From: Paracoccaceae bacterium
GTDB lineage: Bacteria; Pseudomonadota; Alphaproteobacteria; Rhodobacterales; Rhodobacteraceae
Assembly: GCA_023383015.1 (NCBI GenBank)
Contig: JAHDXW010000006.1
Coordinates: 78,952-142,951 of the forward strand
Direction: 5' to 3'
Length of the DNA stretch: 64,000 nucleotides
Shown: positions 55,215-64,000 of the stretch, piece after piece
How the letters are laid out: every line of letters begins with the position of its first letter
How positions within the stretch are numbered: the first letter of the stretch is position 1
The notes under the pieces: generated by a model
The model's input: the letters and a program-made list of their open reading frames with translations, nothing else
Told to the model about the DNA's origin: nothing
The model's database searches: none
Position numbers and translations under genes: made by a program

Positions 55215-56932
55215 GCTTTGCATCCCGCATCGCGCCCGCAGGGGTTGCCGCCGCGCCGCCGGGAGGGGGCGGCAGCGGCATCATCCTCGGGGACGACCTG
55301 ATCGCGCCGCCCCCGGCCGCCGGGGCGGGCGCGCGCACGCCGCGGCGCCGCCTAATCGCCCTCAACCGCTCGCCGCTCGCGCGCAAGATCGTCACCTTCA
55401 ACCTCCTGGCGATGATCGTGCTGGTCGCGGGGGTGCTCTATCTCAACCCCTTCCGCGACAGCCTCGTGCTGCAGCGCGAGCGGGCGCTGGTGGTCGAGGC
55501 CGGGCTGATCGCCGACATCGTGGCGCTGCAGCTGTCGGGCGAAGCGGATGCCGCGGAGGGCCCCGACCTTGCCGCCCTCGCCGGCGGGCTGTCGCTGGAA
55601 CCCGGGGTCGAGCTTTTCCTCTACGCGCCCGACGGCACGCTTCAGGCCACCGCCCGCGGCGCCCCGCGGCCGCCGGGCGGCGCGCCCGGGCTTGACCGCG
55701 GCGCCCGCTCGACCCTCATCACCGACTTCCTGAACCGGGTGTGGGAGGGGCTGTCGGCGCTGCTGTCGCCGGCCGCGAACAAGGCCCCCGAGGTGGCTCC
55801 GGGCGAGCTTGCGCGTGCGATGCTGGCCGATGCGCTGGCCGGCAACACCCGTGTGAACACCGGCCGCGACGAGTCCGGCCGCACCGTCTTCACCGTTGCG
55901 ACCCCGGTGACGGTGGCCGGCACCCCCGCGGCGGTGGTGGCGCTGACCTCCGCGGCCGGCGAGATCGACACGCTGGTGCGCAACGAGCGCGAGCAGGTGC
56001 TGCAGATGTTCGTCATCGCGCTCCTGGTCTCGATCGGGCTGAGCCTGGTGCTGGCCTCGACCATCGCCAACCCGATCTCCGACCTCGCCGCCGCTGCCGA
56101 GGCAGGACGGGAGCGCAACGCCCGCAAGATGAGCCCGGCGCGCATCCGCATTCCCGACCTCGCCGCCCGTCCCGACGAGATCGGCCGGCTTTCGGAGGCG
56201 ATGCGCGGCATGGTCGCGGCCCTCTACGACCGCATCGACGCCAACGAGCAGTTCGCCGCCGACGTCGCCCACGAGATCAAGAACCCCCTCGCCAGCCTGC
56301 GCTCGGCCGTCGGCACGCTGAAGCGGACCACCCGCGAGGACCAGCGCCAGCGCCTGCTCGAAGTGATCGAGCACGACGTCCGCCGGCTCGACCGGCTGGT
56401 CTCGGACATCTCCAACGCCTCGCGGCTGGACAGCGAACTGGTCAAGGAGCACGAGGAGCCCTTCGACCTGCTGCGGATGCTGGGCAATCTCGGCGAGCAC
56501 CTGGGCAAGCAGGCGGCCGAGAAGGGGGTCGACTTCATCACCGACTTCCCGCCCGGGCCCTTGCTGATCCAGGGCCTCGAGGGCCGGCTGGCGCAGGTGT
56601 TCGTGAACCTGCTGACCAACGCCATCTCGTTCTGCGAGGACGGCGACGCGGTGCGGCTGTGGGTCCGCCGGCGCGAGAACCGGGTGCTGGTGGTGGTCGA
56701 GGACACCGGCCCCGGCATCCCCGAGCAGGCGCTGACCAAGATCTTCAAGCGCTTCTACTCCGAGCGGCCGCCGGGGCAGTTCGGCGAGCATTCTGGGCTG
56801 GGCCTGGCCATATCCAAGCAGATCGTCGAGGCCCATGGCGGGGTCATCTGGGCCGAGAACATCCGCCCCACCGATGCCGACCCGACGTCCGACCCGCTGG
56901 GGGCGCGCTTCGTGGTCGGCCTGCCGGTGTGA
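55211..56932 (+). CDS. chvG: Sensor histidine kinase ChvG
   Basis: 573 residues. Gly/Pro/Ala-rich cytoplasmic N-terminus, membrane helices at about 60-80 and 263-283, a periplasmic sensor of about 180 residues, HAMP, H-box [19 protein letters not shown] with H354. ATPase blocks [31 protein letters not shown] and [18 protein letters not shown]. Partner of ChvI. The stop overlaps the hprK start (GTGA), which ties envelope sensing to the PTS-type regulators downstream. Confidence 0.94.
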   Translation: MSFASRIAPAGVAAAPPGGGGSGIILGDDLIAPPPAAGAGARTPRRRLIALNRSPLARKIVTFNLLAMIVLVAGVLYLNPFRDSLVLQRERALVVEAGLIADIVALQLSGEADAAEGPDLAALAGGLSLEPGVELFLYAPDGTLQATARGAPRPPGGAPGLDRGARSTLITDFLNRVWEGLSALLSPAANKAPEVAPGELARAMLADALAGNTRVNTGRDESGRTVFTVATPVTVAGTPAAVVALTSAAGEIDTLVRNEREQVLQMFVIALLVSIGLSLVLASTIANPISDLAAAAEAGRERNARKMSPARIRIPDLAARPDEIGRLSEAMRGMVAALYDRIDANEQFAADVAHEIKNPLASLRSAVGTLKRTTREDQRQRLLEVIEHDVRRLDRLVSDISNASRLDSELVKEHEEPFDLLRMLGNLGEHLGKQAAEKGVDFITDFPPGPLLIQGLEGRLAQVFVNLLTNAISFCEDGDAVRLWVRRRENRVLVVVEDTGPGIPEQALTKIFKRFYSERPPGQFGEHSGLGLAISKQIVEAHGGVIWAENIRPTDADPTSDPLGARFVVGLPV

Positions 56933-57453
56933 CCGCCGCCGCCGCCGCCGGGGGCGCCCCTCCGCGGGCCGCCGCGGCGGGCGGGGGCGGGCGGCCGTCG
57001 GCGGCGGGGCGGGCGGCGGCGGCTGCGGCCCGCGACGGCCGGCCGCTGCACGGCTCGGCGGTGGCCGCCGGGTCGGCGGGCCTCCTGATCCTGGGGCCGT
57101 CGGGGGCGGGCAAGTCGTCGCTCGCGCTGGCGCTGATGGCGGCGGGCGCGGCGCTTGTGGCCGACGACGGCGTGCTGGTCGCGGCCGAGGGCGCGACGCT
57201 CATCGCCCGCCCGCCGGCCGCCACCGCGGGGCTGATCGAGGCGCGGGGCCTCGGCCTGCTGCGGGTCGCCTTCCGCGCCGCGGCGCCGGTCACGGCCGTC
57301 GTCGACCTCTCGCGGGCCGAGACAGCGCGCCTTCCGCCCGAGCGGCGGCTGGCGCTGCTCGGCCGGCCGCTGCCGCTGTTTCACGCCGTGGCGAGCCCCC
57401 ATTTTCCTGCCGCGCTGATCGCCTATCTGCAGGGCGGAGGCAGGGCGGCATGA
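56929..57453 (+). CDS. hprK: HPr kinase/phosphorylase, short alphaproteobacterial form
   Basis: 174 residues from GTG at 56929, overlapping chvG. The first 40 residues are Ala/Gly/Arg low-complexity sequence and may be partly untranslated. The catalytic part has Walker A GPSGAGKSS (56-64), LVADDGVLV, and the family signature region LIEARGLGLLRV. Lacks the N-terminal domain of Gram-positive HprK, as is usual in this class. Phosphorylates Ser46 of HPr, encoded three genes downstream. Confidence 0.9.
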   Translation: MTAAAAAGGAPPRAAAAGGGGRPSAAGRAAAAAARDGRPLHGSAVAAGSAGLLILGPSGAGKSSLALALMAAGAALVADDGVLVAAEGATLIARPPAATAGLIEARGLGLLRVAFRAAAPVTAVVDLSRAETARLPPERRLALLGRPLPLFHAVASPHFPAALIAYLQGGGRAA

Positions 57454-58388
57454 CCGGAGCGACATCCCAGGCGGCGACCCCGGCGCCGGCGACTGCGGCG
57501 CAGCGTCTGGTGCTTGTCACCGGACCGTCGGGGGCCGGGCGGACGACCGCCATCGCCGCCCTCGCCGACCTCGGCTGGGAGCCGATCGACAACCTACCGC
57601 TGACATTCGTGCCGCGCCTGTTCGAGGGGCAGCCGCCGGGCCGGCCGGTGGCGCTCGGCCTCGACGTCCGCAACCGCGACTTCAGCGTCGCCGGGCTGGT
57701 GGCGCTGTGCGACCGGCTGCGTGCCGACCCCGGTCTGGCCGTCGACCTGCTCTACCTCGACTGCCGCCCGGAGGTGCTGGTCAACCGCTACGCCGAGACC
57801 CGCCGCCGTCACCCGCTGTCGCCGGCCGAGCCGGCTGCCGCCGGCGTCGCGCGCGAGCTTGACCTCCTCCGCCCGCTCCGCGAGGCGGCCGACGTCCTGG
57901 TGGACACCACGGAGCTGTCGCCCCACGACCTGCGCGGCGCGCTGGAGCGGCTGTTCGGCGCCGCCGGTGCGGCCGCCTTCGCCGTGTCGGTGCATTCCTT
58001 CGCCTTCAAGCGCGGCGTGCCGCCCGGCATCGACCTGATGTTCGACTGCCGCTTCCTGCGCAACCCCTACTGGGACGCCGGCCTGCGGCCCCTCGACGGG
58101 CGCAGCCCCGCGGTGGCCGCCCATGTCGCCGCCGACCCGCTCTATGCGGAGTTCTTCGACCGCCTGGCCGGGCTGGTCGAGCTTGTCCTGCCGGCGCAGC
58201 GCGCCGCCGGCCGCCCGCACCTGGCGATCGGCCTGGGCTGCACGGGCGGGCAGCACCGTTCGGTCACGGTGGCCGAAAACCTCGCCCGCAGGCTTGCGGA
58301 TGGCGGCTGGCCCGTATCTATACGCCACAGGGAACTCGAACGGCGGGCGGAGTCGCCGGCGCCGCCGTCCAGGGGTGAAGGGTCGTGA
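57450..58388 (+). CDS. rapZ: RapZ-like nucleotide-binding protein (YvcJ family)
   Basis: 312 residues. P-loop GPSGAGRTT has Arg in place of the usual Lys, which I recall as normal in Rhodobacteraceae RapZ. IDNLPLTFVPRL matches the DNLP motif; C-terminal domain has VHSFAFKRGVPPGIDLMFDCRFLRNPYW and IGLGCTGGQHRSVTVAENLA regions (positions about 184-275). In enterobacteria RapZ guides an RNase to a small RNA; the role here is unknown. Overlaps both neighbours by 4 bases. Confidence 0.93.
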   Translation: MTGATSQAATPAPATAAQRLVLVTGPSGAGRTTAIAALADLGWEPIDNLPLTFVPRLFEGQPPGRPVALGLDVRNRDFSVAGLVALCDRLRADPGLAVDLLYLDCRPEVLVNRYAETRRRHPLSPAEPAAAGVARELDLLRPLREAADVLVDTTELSPHDLRGALERLFGAAGAAAFAVSVHSFAFKRGVPPGIDLMFDCRFLRNPYWDAGLRPLDGRSPAVAAHVAADPLYAEFFDRLAGLVELVLPAQRAAGRPHLAIGLGCTGGQHRSVTVAENLARRLADGGWPVSIRHRELERRAESPAPPSRGEGS

Positions 58389-58789
58389 TCGGAATCGTGA
58401 TCGTCGCGCACGGCGGTCTCGCGCGGGAGTATCTGTCGGCCGTGGAGCATGTGGTGGGCCACCAGCCCGGCATCCTCGCGGTGGCAATCGAGGAAGACCA
58501 CGACCGGGCCGCTAAGCAGTCCGAGATCTGCCGCGCTGCCGATGCGGTGGACGAGGGCGACGGCGTCGTCGTGGTGACCGACATGTTCGGCGGCTCGCCG
58601 TCGAACCTGGCGCTCCTGGCCTGCGCCTGCGGCAACCGGCGCATCCTCTACGGCGCCAACCTGCCGATGCTGATCAAGCTTGCCAAGTCGCGGCAGATGG
58701 CGGTGCCCGATGCGGTGTCCTCGGCGCTCGAGGCCGGGCGGCGCTACATCGCCAGCTTCGACGTCACCTCGGGCCGGCAGATCGGATGA
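58385..58789 (+). CDS. PTS system EIIA component, mannose family (regulatory)
   Basis: 134 residues from GTG at 58385. Phosphorylation site H9 (IVIVAHGGLA), then VVVVTDMFGGSPSNLAL. Single-domain EIIA(Man)-type protein without sugar permease genes nearby, as in the regulatory PTS of Alphaproteobacteria. Receives phosphate from HPr, encoded next; overlap of 4 bases with both neighbours. Confidence 0.93.
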   Translation: MIGIVIVAHGGLAREYLSAVEHVVGHQPGILAVAIEEDHDRAAKQSEICRAADAVDEGDGVVVVTDMFGGSPSNLALLACACGNRRILYGANLPMLIKLAKSRQMAVPDAVSSALEAGRRYIASFDVTSGRQIG

Positions 58790-59055
58790 GCCGGCGGACC
58801 CTGCGCATCGTCAACGAGAAGGGGCTGCACGCGCGCGCCTCGGCCCGGTTCGTCGAGGTCGTCGAGGCCCATGACGCCACCGCCGAGGTGGAGAAGGACG
58901 GCATGCGCGTCGGTGGCGATTCGATCATGGGCCTGCTGATGCTGGCCGCCCACCGTGGCAGCTCCATCACCCTGACCACCTCGGGGCCCGAGGCCGAGCG
59001 GCTGGCCGACGCGCTGGAGGCGCTGGTCGCCGGCCGCTTCGGCGAGCCGATGTGA
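58786..59055 (+). CDS. HPr phosphocarrier protein
   Basis: 89 residues. EI-dependent site H15 (GLHARASARF) and kinase site S46 (GDSIMGLLML) are both present. It can therefore be regulated by the HprK encoded upstream. Last gene of the chvI-to-HPr block. Enzyme I is not in the window. Confidence 0.94.
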   Translation: MSRRTLRIVNEKGLHARASARFVEVVEAHDATAEVEKDGMRVGGDSIMGLLMLAAHRGSSITLTTSGPEAERLADALEALVAGRFGEPM

Positions 59056-59059
59056 GGGC

Positions 59060-59935
59060 TCAGCGCGTCGGTACCGGCGCGGGGCCGCGGTAGTCGTAGA
59101 AGCCGCGCTCGGTCTTGCGGCCGAGCCAGCCGGCCTCGACGTATTTCACCAGCAGCGGACAGGGGCGGTACTTGGTGTCCGCCAGCCCCTCGTGCAGCAC
59201 GTTCATGATTGCCAGGCAGGTGTCGAGGCCGATGAAGTCGGCAAGCTCCAGGGGCCCCATCGGGTGGTTGGCGCCGAGCTTCAGCGAGGTGTCGATCGAG
59301 CGGACGCTGCCCACGCCCTCGTAGAGGGCATAGACCGCCTCGTTGATCATCGGCATCAGGATGCGGTTGACGATGAAGGCGGGGTAGTCCTCGGCGCTGG
59401 CCGCGGTCTTGCCCAGCCGCTCGACCACGGCGAGGCAGCTGCGGAAGGTCGCCTCGTCGGTGGCGATGCCGCGGATCAGTTCGACCAGCTGCATCACCGG
59501 CACCGGGTTCATGAAGTGGAAGCCCATGAAGCGTTCCGGCCGGTCGGTGCGGCTGGCAAGCCTCGTGATCGAGATCGAGGAGGTGTTCGAGGTCAGGATC
59601 GTGTGCGGCGCCAGATGTGGCAGCAGCCCGGCGAAGATCTCGTTCTTGACCTGCTCCCTCTCGGTCGCCGCCTCGATGACGAGGTCGGAGGGGCCGAGGT
59701 CGGCCAGCGCCAGCGTGGTGCGGATGCGGCCGAGCGCTGCGGCCCTGTCGGCCTCGGCGATGCGGCCGCGGGTCACCTGCCGGTCGAGGTTGCGGCCGAT
59801 CGTCGCCATCGCCCGGTCAAGCGCGGACTGGCTGATGTCGGTCATCACGACGTCGTAGCCGGCCAGGGCGAAGACATGCGCGATGCCGTTGCCCATCTGC
59901 CCGGCGCCAACGATCCCGACCGTCCGGATGTCCAT
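59060..59935 (-). CDS. 3-hydroxybutyryl-CoA dehydrogenase
   Basis: 291 residues from the ATG at 59935 (AGGGGGGG upstream). NAD-binding loop GAGQMGNGIAH (G10, G12, G15), catalytic His in FMGFHFMNPVPVMQLVE, SNTSSISITRLA, and C-terminal NHPMGPLELADFIGLDTCL. Oxidises or reduces 3-hydroxyacyl-CoA in butyrate, polyhydroxybutyrate or fatty acid metabolism. The neighbouring etfBA on the same strand fits this use. Confidence 0.93.
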   Translation of the reverse strand: MDIRTVGIVGAGQMGNGIAHVFALAGYDVVMTDISQSALDRAMATIGRNLDRQVTRGRIAEADRAAALGRIRTTLALADLGPSDLVIEAATEREQVKNEIFAGLLPHLAPHTILTSNTSSISITRLASRTDRPERFMGFHFMNPVPVMQLVELIRGIATDEATFRSCLAVVERLGKTAASAEDYPAFIVNRILMPMINEAVYALYEGVGSVRSIDTSLKLGANHPMGPLELADFIGLDTCLAIMNVLHEGLADTKYRPCPLLVKYVEAGWLGRKTERGFYDYRGPAPVPTR

Positions 59936-59966
59936 TCCCCCCCCCTTCGGCTGCGCGCCATCCTTA

Positions 59967-59989
59967 TGCACCCGCCCGGCGCGGGTGCA
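59967..59989. promoter_or_regulatory. Palindrome TGCACCCGC-N5-GCGGGTGCA
   Basis: Perfect 9-base arms in the 169-base divergent region between the hydroxybutyryl-CoA dehydrogenase and the DUF6473 gene, 32 bases upstream of the former. Could be an operator or a leader hairpin. Confidence 0.4.
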
Positions 59990-60104
59990 AGGCCGAACCG
60001 CCCCTCCCGGAGGACCGGGCCGATCCTTCAAATCCGCGCCTTAGGCTCCCGGAAAGGACGCGCCCCGACCCTGAGGGCGGGTGAGTCGGACAAGGGTGGG
60101 TGCC

Positions 60105-60932
60105 ATGGCCTTCGAGGCTCCGGGCGCAGGTACGCTCGACTATGCGCCGTGCCGCTACGGCACGTCGAAGCTGGTCTTCCGCGGGCCGGCGCGGCCGCTG
60201 GCGGGGGAGTTCTGCCTCGCGCTCGGCGGGGCGGAGACCTACGGCAAGTTCGTCGCCCGGCCGTGGCCGGCGCTGGCAGAGGACCGGCTGGGGCTGCCGG
60301 TGGTGAACATGGGCTGCATGAACGCCGGCGCCGACGTCTTCCTGCACGACGGCGCCGTACGGTCGGCTGCGGCGGCGGCCCGGGTGACCGTGGTGCAGGT
60401 CACCGGGGCGCACAACCTCTCCAACCGCTTCTACAGCGTCCATCCGCGGCGCAACGACCGCTTCGTGGCGGCGACGCCGGCCCTGCGGGCGCTTTTCCCC
60501 GAGGTCGACTTCACCGAATTCGCCTTCACCCGCCATCTGGCCGCGGCGCTGGCGGCGCGGTCGCGGCGCCGCTTCGCCGTTCTGGCCGAGACGCTGCGGG
60601 CGTGCTGGGTCGAACGCACGCGCACCCTGATGGGCCTGGCCGGCGGGGAGGCGGTGCTCCTGTGGGTGGCCGGCCACCCGCCCGAGGCCGAGGGTGCGGG
60701 GACCGACCCGGCCTGCGACCCCCTTCTTGTCACCCGCGCGATGATCGAGGCGGTCAGGCCGGCGGCTGCCCGCGTCGTCGAGGTGGTGGCCAGCCCGGCG
60801 GCGCTGGCGCAGGGCACCGCAGGTATGCAGTTCCCGGCCCTCGATGCGCCGGCCGCCGCCGGCCTGCCGAACCCGGCCGTCCATGCCGAGGTTGCCGCGG
60901 CGCTCGCCCCGGCACTGGCCGGGCTCCTGTGA
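60105..60932 (+). CDS. DUF6473 family protein
   Basis: 275 residues from the ATG at 60105 (AAGGGTGGG upstream). Opens with [19 protein letters not shown] and continues with [56 protein letters not shown] (positions about 93-117). This matches DUF6473 proteins that are widespread in Rhodobacteraceae and sometimes called polysaccharide- or sulfotransferase-related. Function unknown. Convergent with etfA, 4 bases apart. Confidence 0.75.
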   Translation: MAFEAPGAGTLDYAPCRYGTSKLVFRGPARPLAGEFCLALGGAETYGKFVARPWPALAEDRLGLPVVNMGCMNAGADVFLHDGAVRSAAAAARVTVVQVTGAHNLSNRFYSVHPRRNDRFVAATPALRALFPEVDFTEFAFTRHLAAALAARSRRRFAVLAETLRACWVERTRTLMGLAGGEAVLLWVAGHPPEAEGAGTDPACDPLLVTRAMIEAVRPAAARVVEVVASPAALAQGTAGMQFPALDAPAAAGLPNPAVHAEVAAALAPALAGLL

Positions 60933-60936
60933 GCCC

Positions 60937-61863
60937 TCAGAGCTTGTCGATCAGTTCCGGTACCGCCTGGAAGAGGTCGGCCACGAGCCCGTAATCGGCG
61001 ACCTGGAAGATCGGCGCCTCCTCGTCCTTGTTGATGGCGACGATGACCTTGCTGTCCTTCATGCCGGCGAGGTGCTGGATCGCCCCCGAGATGCCGACCG
61101 CGACATAGAGGTCGGGCGCCACGACCTTGCCGGTCTGGCCCACCTGCCAGTCGTTCGGCGCATAGCCCGAATCGACCGCCGCACGGCTGGCGCCGACGGC
61201 CGCGCCCAGCTTGTCCGCAAGCCGCTCGATGAGCGCGAACTGCTCGGCACTGCCGACCCCGCGGCCGCCCGAGACGACGATGCCGGCCGAGGTGAGCTCG
61301 GGCCGGTCGGAGGCCGCGACCCGATCCTCGACCCAGGCCGACCCGGCGGGCGTCTCGGCGACCGCGACCGCCTCGACCGGGGCGGCGGGCTGGCTGCCGG
61401 CGGCCTCGAAGGCAGCGGTGCGGAAGGTGACGACCTTGACCGCATCGGCCGAGCGCACCGTCTGGATGGCGTTGCCGGCGTAGATCGGCCGCTCGAAGGT
61501 GTCGGGGTCGACCACCCGCGTCACATCCTGCAGGATCATGACGTCGAGCAGCGCCGCGACCCGCGGCAGGATGTTCTTGGCATCCGTCGTCGCCGGCGCG
61601 GCGACATGGCCGAAGCCGGCCGCCAGGCGCACCATCAGCGCCGCGGCAGGTTCGGCCAGCCGGTGGCCGTAGACCGGCGCCTCGGCCGCGAGCACGCGGG
61701 CCACGCCCGCGATCGTCGCGGCCTCGGCCGCCGCGGCCGCCGCCCGCGCCCCCGCGCAGAGCACCGTCACCGGCCCGAGCGCCGCCGCCGCCGTCACCGC
61801 CTTGGCGGTGGCATCGCGCATCAGCTGCCCGTCGGTCACCTCGGCAAGAAGCAGAACCGCCAT
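60937..61863 (-). CDS. etfA: Electron transfer flavoprotein alpha subunit
   Basis: 308 residues. N-terminal half handles the beta partner; the C-terminal FAD-binding half shows [37 protein letters not shown] region (about 219-241) and [15 protein letters not shown]. Passes electrons from acyl-CoA dehydrogenases to the ETF-quinone oxidoreductase. Shares one base with the etfB stop (TGATG at 61863). Confidence 0.95.
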   Translation of the reverse strand: MAVLLLAEVTDGQLMRDATAKAVTAAAALGPVTVLCAGARAAAAAAEAATIAGVARVLAAEAPVYGHRLAEPAAALMVRLAAGFGHVAAPATTDAKNILPRVAALLDVMILQDVTRVVDPDTFERPIYAGNAIQTVRSADAVKVVTFRTAAFEAAGSQPAAPVEAVAVAETPAGSAWVEDRVAASDRPELTSAGIVVSGGRGVGSAEQFALIERLADKLGAAVGASRAAVDSGYAPNDWQVGQTGKVVAPDLYVAVGISGAIQHLAGMKDSKVIVAINKDEEAPIFQVADYGLVADLFQAVPELIDKL

Positions 61864-62624
61864 CAGATCACCCCCGCCTCGTCCTTCAGCTTCGCGATCA
61901 GCTCGTCGACCGAGCCGACCCTCACCCCCGCCTTGCGGCCCGCCGGCTCGGCCGTGCGCACGACCGTCAGCCGCGGCGTCACGTCGACCCCGTAGTCGGC
62001 CGGCGCCTTCTCCTCCAGCGGCTTCTTCTTGGCCTTCATGATGTTGGGCAGGCTTGCATAGCGCGGCTCGTTCAGCCGCAGGTCGACCGTCACCACCGCC
62101 GGCAGCGCCACCCGCAGCACCTGCAGCCCGCCGTCGACCTCGCGCGTGACCTCGGCCGTGCCGTCGGCAACCGCGAGGGCGCTGGCGAAGGTCGCCTGCG
62201 GCCAGCCGAGCAGCGCCGCCAGCATCTGGCCGGTGGCGTTCATGTCGTTGTCGATCGCCTGCTTGCCGCACAGGATCAGCCCCGGCCCCTCGTCCCGCGC
62301 CACCGCGGCAAGCAGCTTGGCGACCGCGAGCGGCTCGATGTCCTGGTGGACGTCGGCCGCGGCGCGGATCAGGATCGCCCGGTCGGCCCCCATCGCCAGC
62401 GCCGTGCGCAGGGTCTCGGACGCCTGCGCCACGCCGATCGACACGGCCACGATCTCGGAGGCTGCGCCGCGCTCCTTCAGGCGGATCGCCTCCTCGACGG
62501 CGATCTCGTCGAAGGGGTTCATCGACATCTTGACGTTGGCCAGATCGACGCCGGTGCCGTCCGACCGGACGCGGACCTTCACGTTGTAGTCGATCACGCG
62601 CTTGACGGGCACGAGAACCTTCAT
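61863..62624 (-). CDS. etfB: Electron transfer flavoprotein beta subunit
   Basis: 253 residues, begins [20 protein letters not shown]. Conserved [41 protein letters not shown] (positions about 120-143) and the ETF-beta signature region [23 protein letters not shown] (about 173-195). Forms the heterodimer with EtfA. The 115 bases upstream are the likely promoter. Confidence 0.95.
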   Translation of the reverse strand: MKVLVPVKRVIDYNVKVRVRSDGTGVDLANVKMSMNPFDEIAVEEAIRLKERGAASEIVAVSIGVAQASETLRTALAMGADRAILIRAAADVHQDIEPLAVAKLLAAVARDEGPGLILCGKQAIDNDMNATGQMLAALLGWPQATFASALAVADGTAEVTREVDGGLQVLRVALPAVVTVDLRLNEPRYASLPNIMKAKKKPLEEKAPADYGVDVTPRLTVVRTAEPAGRKAGVRVGSVDELIAKLKDEAGVI

Positions 62625-62739
62625 GCGTGGGGGTCTCCCTCTCTGGGCGGGCGGTCCCGCGGATCGGCGCCTGTTTAGCGCCGCCCCGGCGCCTGCGACA
62701 GGGCAAAATCGACGCGCCCCCGGCCGGCGGCGGCACCCC

Positions 62740-63366
62740 TCAGCCCGGCGGCCGCAGCGCCGAGACGGCGCCGGCGGGCACCTGCACGCCGCCGGCGAGC
62801 AGAAGGTGGACGACACCGCCCTGCAGCCGCGCCTCGGCCACCCGCGCCCAGACCTCCACCGGCGCGGCGGCGACGGGCGCGCCCTGGGCGAAGCTGACCA
62901 GCTCGAAGCTGTAGTCGCCCTCGGGCAGGGGCAGGCCGTCGGCTCCGCGGCCGTCCCAGAGGTAGTCGCCCGCGGCGAACGGGATTTCGCGGCGGTCGAC
63001 CTCGGTGCCGAAGGCGTTGCGCACGACGAGTTCGGCCCGGTCGGCGATGGCGAGGATCTGCGGGGCGAGGCGGACGGGTTCGCCCGAGAAATGCGCCGGC
63101 GCGACCGCCCGCGCCTCCATCCCGACCCAGTCCGCGAACTCGGCCAGCCCCGCCACCCCCATCTGGGCCGCCATGCCCTCGAGCAGCTGGTTGGTCACGA
63201 CCTGCTGCTCGACCCCGGCGAAGGTGGCAAGCTGGACCGCGAAGTCGCTGGCCTGCATGGGGTTCAGCGGATCCTGGTGGCGCATCTGGACGGTCAGCAT
63301 CTGCAGGAAGGTCTGGAAGTCGGCGCCGATCATGCCACGGCGGGCGGGGGCGGCGAGGTCGGTCAT
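62740..63366 (-). CDS. flgD: Flagellar hook capping protein FlgD
   Basis: 208 residues. ATG at 63366 follows GAGGAG. N-terminal hook-cap segment [40 protein letters not shown] (residues about 16-55), very typical of FlgD, followed by a beta-rich FlgD Ig-like region ([20 protein letters not shown]). Caps the growing hook. Nineteen bases after fliK. Confidence 0.92.
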   Translation of the reverse strand: MTDLAAPARRGMIGADFQTFLQMLTVQMRHQDPLNPMQASDFAVQLATFAGVEQQVVTNQLLEGMAAQMGVAGLAEFADWVGMEARAVAPAHFSGEPVRLAPQILAIADRAELVVRNAFGTEVDRREIPFAAGDYLWDGRGADGLPLPEGDYSFELVSFAQGAPVAAAPVEVWARVAEARLQGGVVHLLLAGGVQVPAGAVSALRPPG

Positions 63367-63385
63367 GGCGGGCTCCTCGGCGGGG

Positions 63386-64000
63386 TCAGAGGCGAAGGTC
63401 GAGCCGGCCGGCGGCTGGCGGCGGCGGCCCGGGTGGGGGCGATGCAGCAACGGGTGCGGTGGTGGTGGCCCCGGGGGGGGCGGGGTCGGCGGCCTCCTGG
63501 CCCGGGTGGCGGCCGAAGCTCATGTCGACGCTGCCGAAGCCCGCGGCGCGGAAGGCCTCGGCGAGCGTCTCGGGGTGGCGGCGCATCAGCTCCAGCGTCT
63601 CGGCCCGCTCGGCGGTGACGGTGACAGAGAGGCGGCCGTCGGCGGTCTCGATCGTGAAGTGGAGCGGGCCCAGGTCCGCCGGCTCGAGCACCAGCGCGAG
63701 GTCGCCCGCGCCCCGCACCAGCGCCGAGGCCAGAAGCCCGGCCACCTCGCGCGCGGCAGGGGCGGGGACAGGCGCGAGCCCGGAGCTGGGGGCGCGCGCC
63801 TCGGCCGCGGCGGCATGGGAACCGCGGGCGGGTTCCGGGAGGGGCGGGCCGGGATCGCCTGCGGCGGACATCCCGGTGGGCCCGGTCTCCGACATGAGGG
63901 GCGTGTCGCCGGCCGGCGGGGGCGGCGGCGCGGCGGCGTCCCCGGCGGGGGGAGCGGAGGTGCCGGCCGGGGGGACGGAGGCGGGGGCGGAGGGTGGCGG
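63386..64000 (-). CDS. fliK: Flagellar hook-length control protein FliK, C-terminal part, cut by window edge
   Basis: The frame is open from the window edge to the stop at 63386, at least 204 residues. The distal part is the Flg_hook domain (DLALVLEPADLGPLHFTIET, LSVTVTAERAETLELMRRHP, ETLAEAFRAAGFGSVDMSF). The upstream part is Pro/Ala-rich, as in FliK linkers, and continues beyond the window. Sets hook length together with FlgD-capped assembly. Confidence 0.85.
   Translation of the reverse strand, partial: PPPSAPASVPPAGTSAPPAGDAAAPPPPPAGDTPLMSETGPTGMSAAGDPGPPLPEPARGSHAAAAEARAPSSGLAPVPAPAAREVAGLLASALVRGAGDLALVLEPADLGPLHFTIETADGRLSVTVTAERAETLELMRRHPETLAEAFRAAGFGSVDMSFGRHPGQEAADPAPPGATTTAPVAASPPPGPPPPAAGRLDLRL

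Noticed and set aside
57450..58388. RapZ P-loop Lys-to-Arg change as a defect
   Set aside because: I recall Arg at this place as usual in Rhodobacteraceae RapZ proteins, so it is probably lineage-typical.

Overview
The window is a very GC-rich, densely packed bacterial chromosome segment with 60 protein genes supported here and no RNA gene, insertion sequence or CRISPR array seen. It most probably comes from an alphaproteobacterium of the Rhodobacteraceae type. The reasons are the block pckA / chvI-chvG-hprK-rapZ-EIIA(Man)-ptsH, the short HPr kinase, the RapZ with an Arg in its P-loop, a DUF6473 protein, etfBA with a 3-hydroxyacyl-CoA dehydrogenase, and flgD-fliK. Both ends are cut: the window begins inside a DUF3604-like gene and ends inside fliK.

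Positions 1-23,150 form a large uptake and catabolism region. Two Dpp/Opp-type ABC importers (1-10 kb with two tandem paralogous binding proteins; 11.9-17 kb with the two ATPases fused into one chain) flank an M81 (MlrC-type) metallopeptidase. They are followed by a plus-strand operon of a metallophosphoesterase, a CocE/NonD-type hydrolase, an enolase-superfamily enzyme, a D-2-hydroxyacid dehydrogenase and a metallo-beta-lactamase-fold hydrolase. A shared 20-21-base palindrome in the two divergent promoter regions suggests one regulator. Positions 23,152-31,643 look like a cyclic amino acid locus: a polar amino acid ABC importer, a GntR regulator, an enolase-superfamily protein resembling cis-3-hydroxy-L-proline dehydratase, an aldo/keto reductase fused to a RidA-like domain, and the 5-oxoprolinase subunits PxpB and PxpC.

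Positions 31,722-41,850 are mostly housekeeping: hemF, hemE and hemC, a membrane-anchored NYN ribonuclease-like protein, an ornithine cyclodeaminase-family enzyme, a HAD phosphatase, a tiny secreted protein, an arylesterase divergent from a YbbA/YbbP-type ABC pair, and a small Cys-rich protein.

Positions 41,936-51,603 are the most unusual part. Two secreted caspase-family (C14) proteases, a secreted HtrA-type protease with two PDZ domains, a secreted eukaryote-like S1A protease with a pro-region, a small secreted beta-rich protein and a dedicated OmpR-type two-component system lie together. Both internal promoter regions carry the same TGACA-N5-TGTCA palindrome. I read this as a candidate sensor-controlled envelope proteolysis module.

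Positions 51,766-64,000 return to core functions: an SDR, PEP carboxykinase, the ChvI/ChvG-HprK-RapZ-PTS regulatory operon with overlapping genes, fatty acid and electron-transfer enzymes, and flagellar hook genes.
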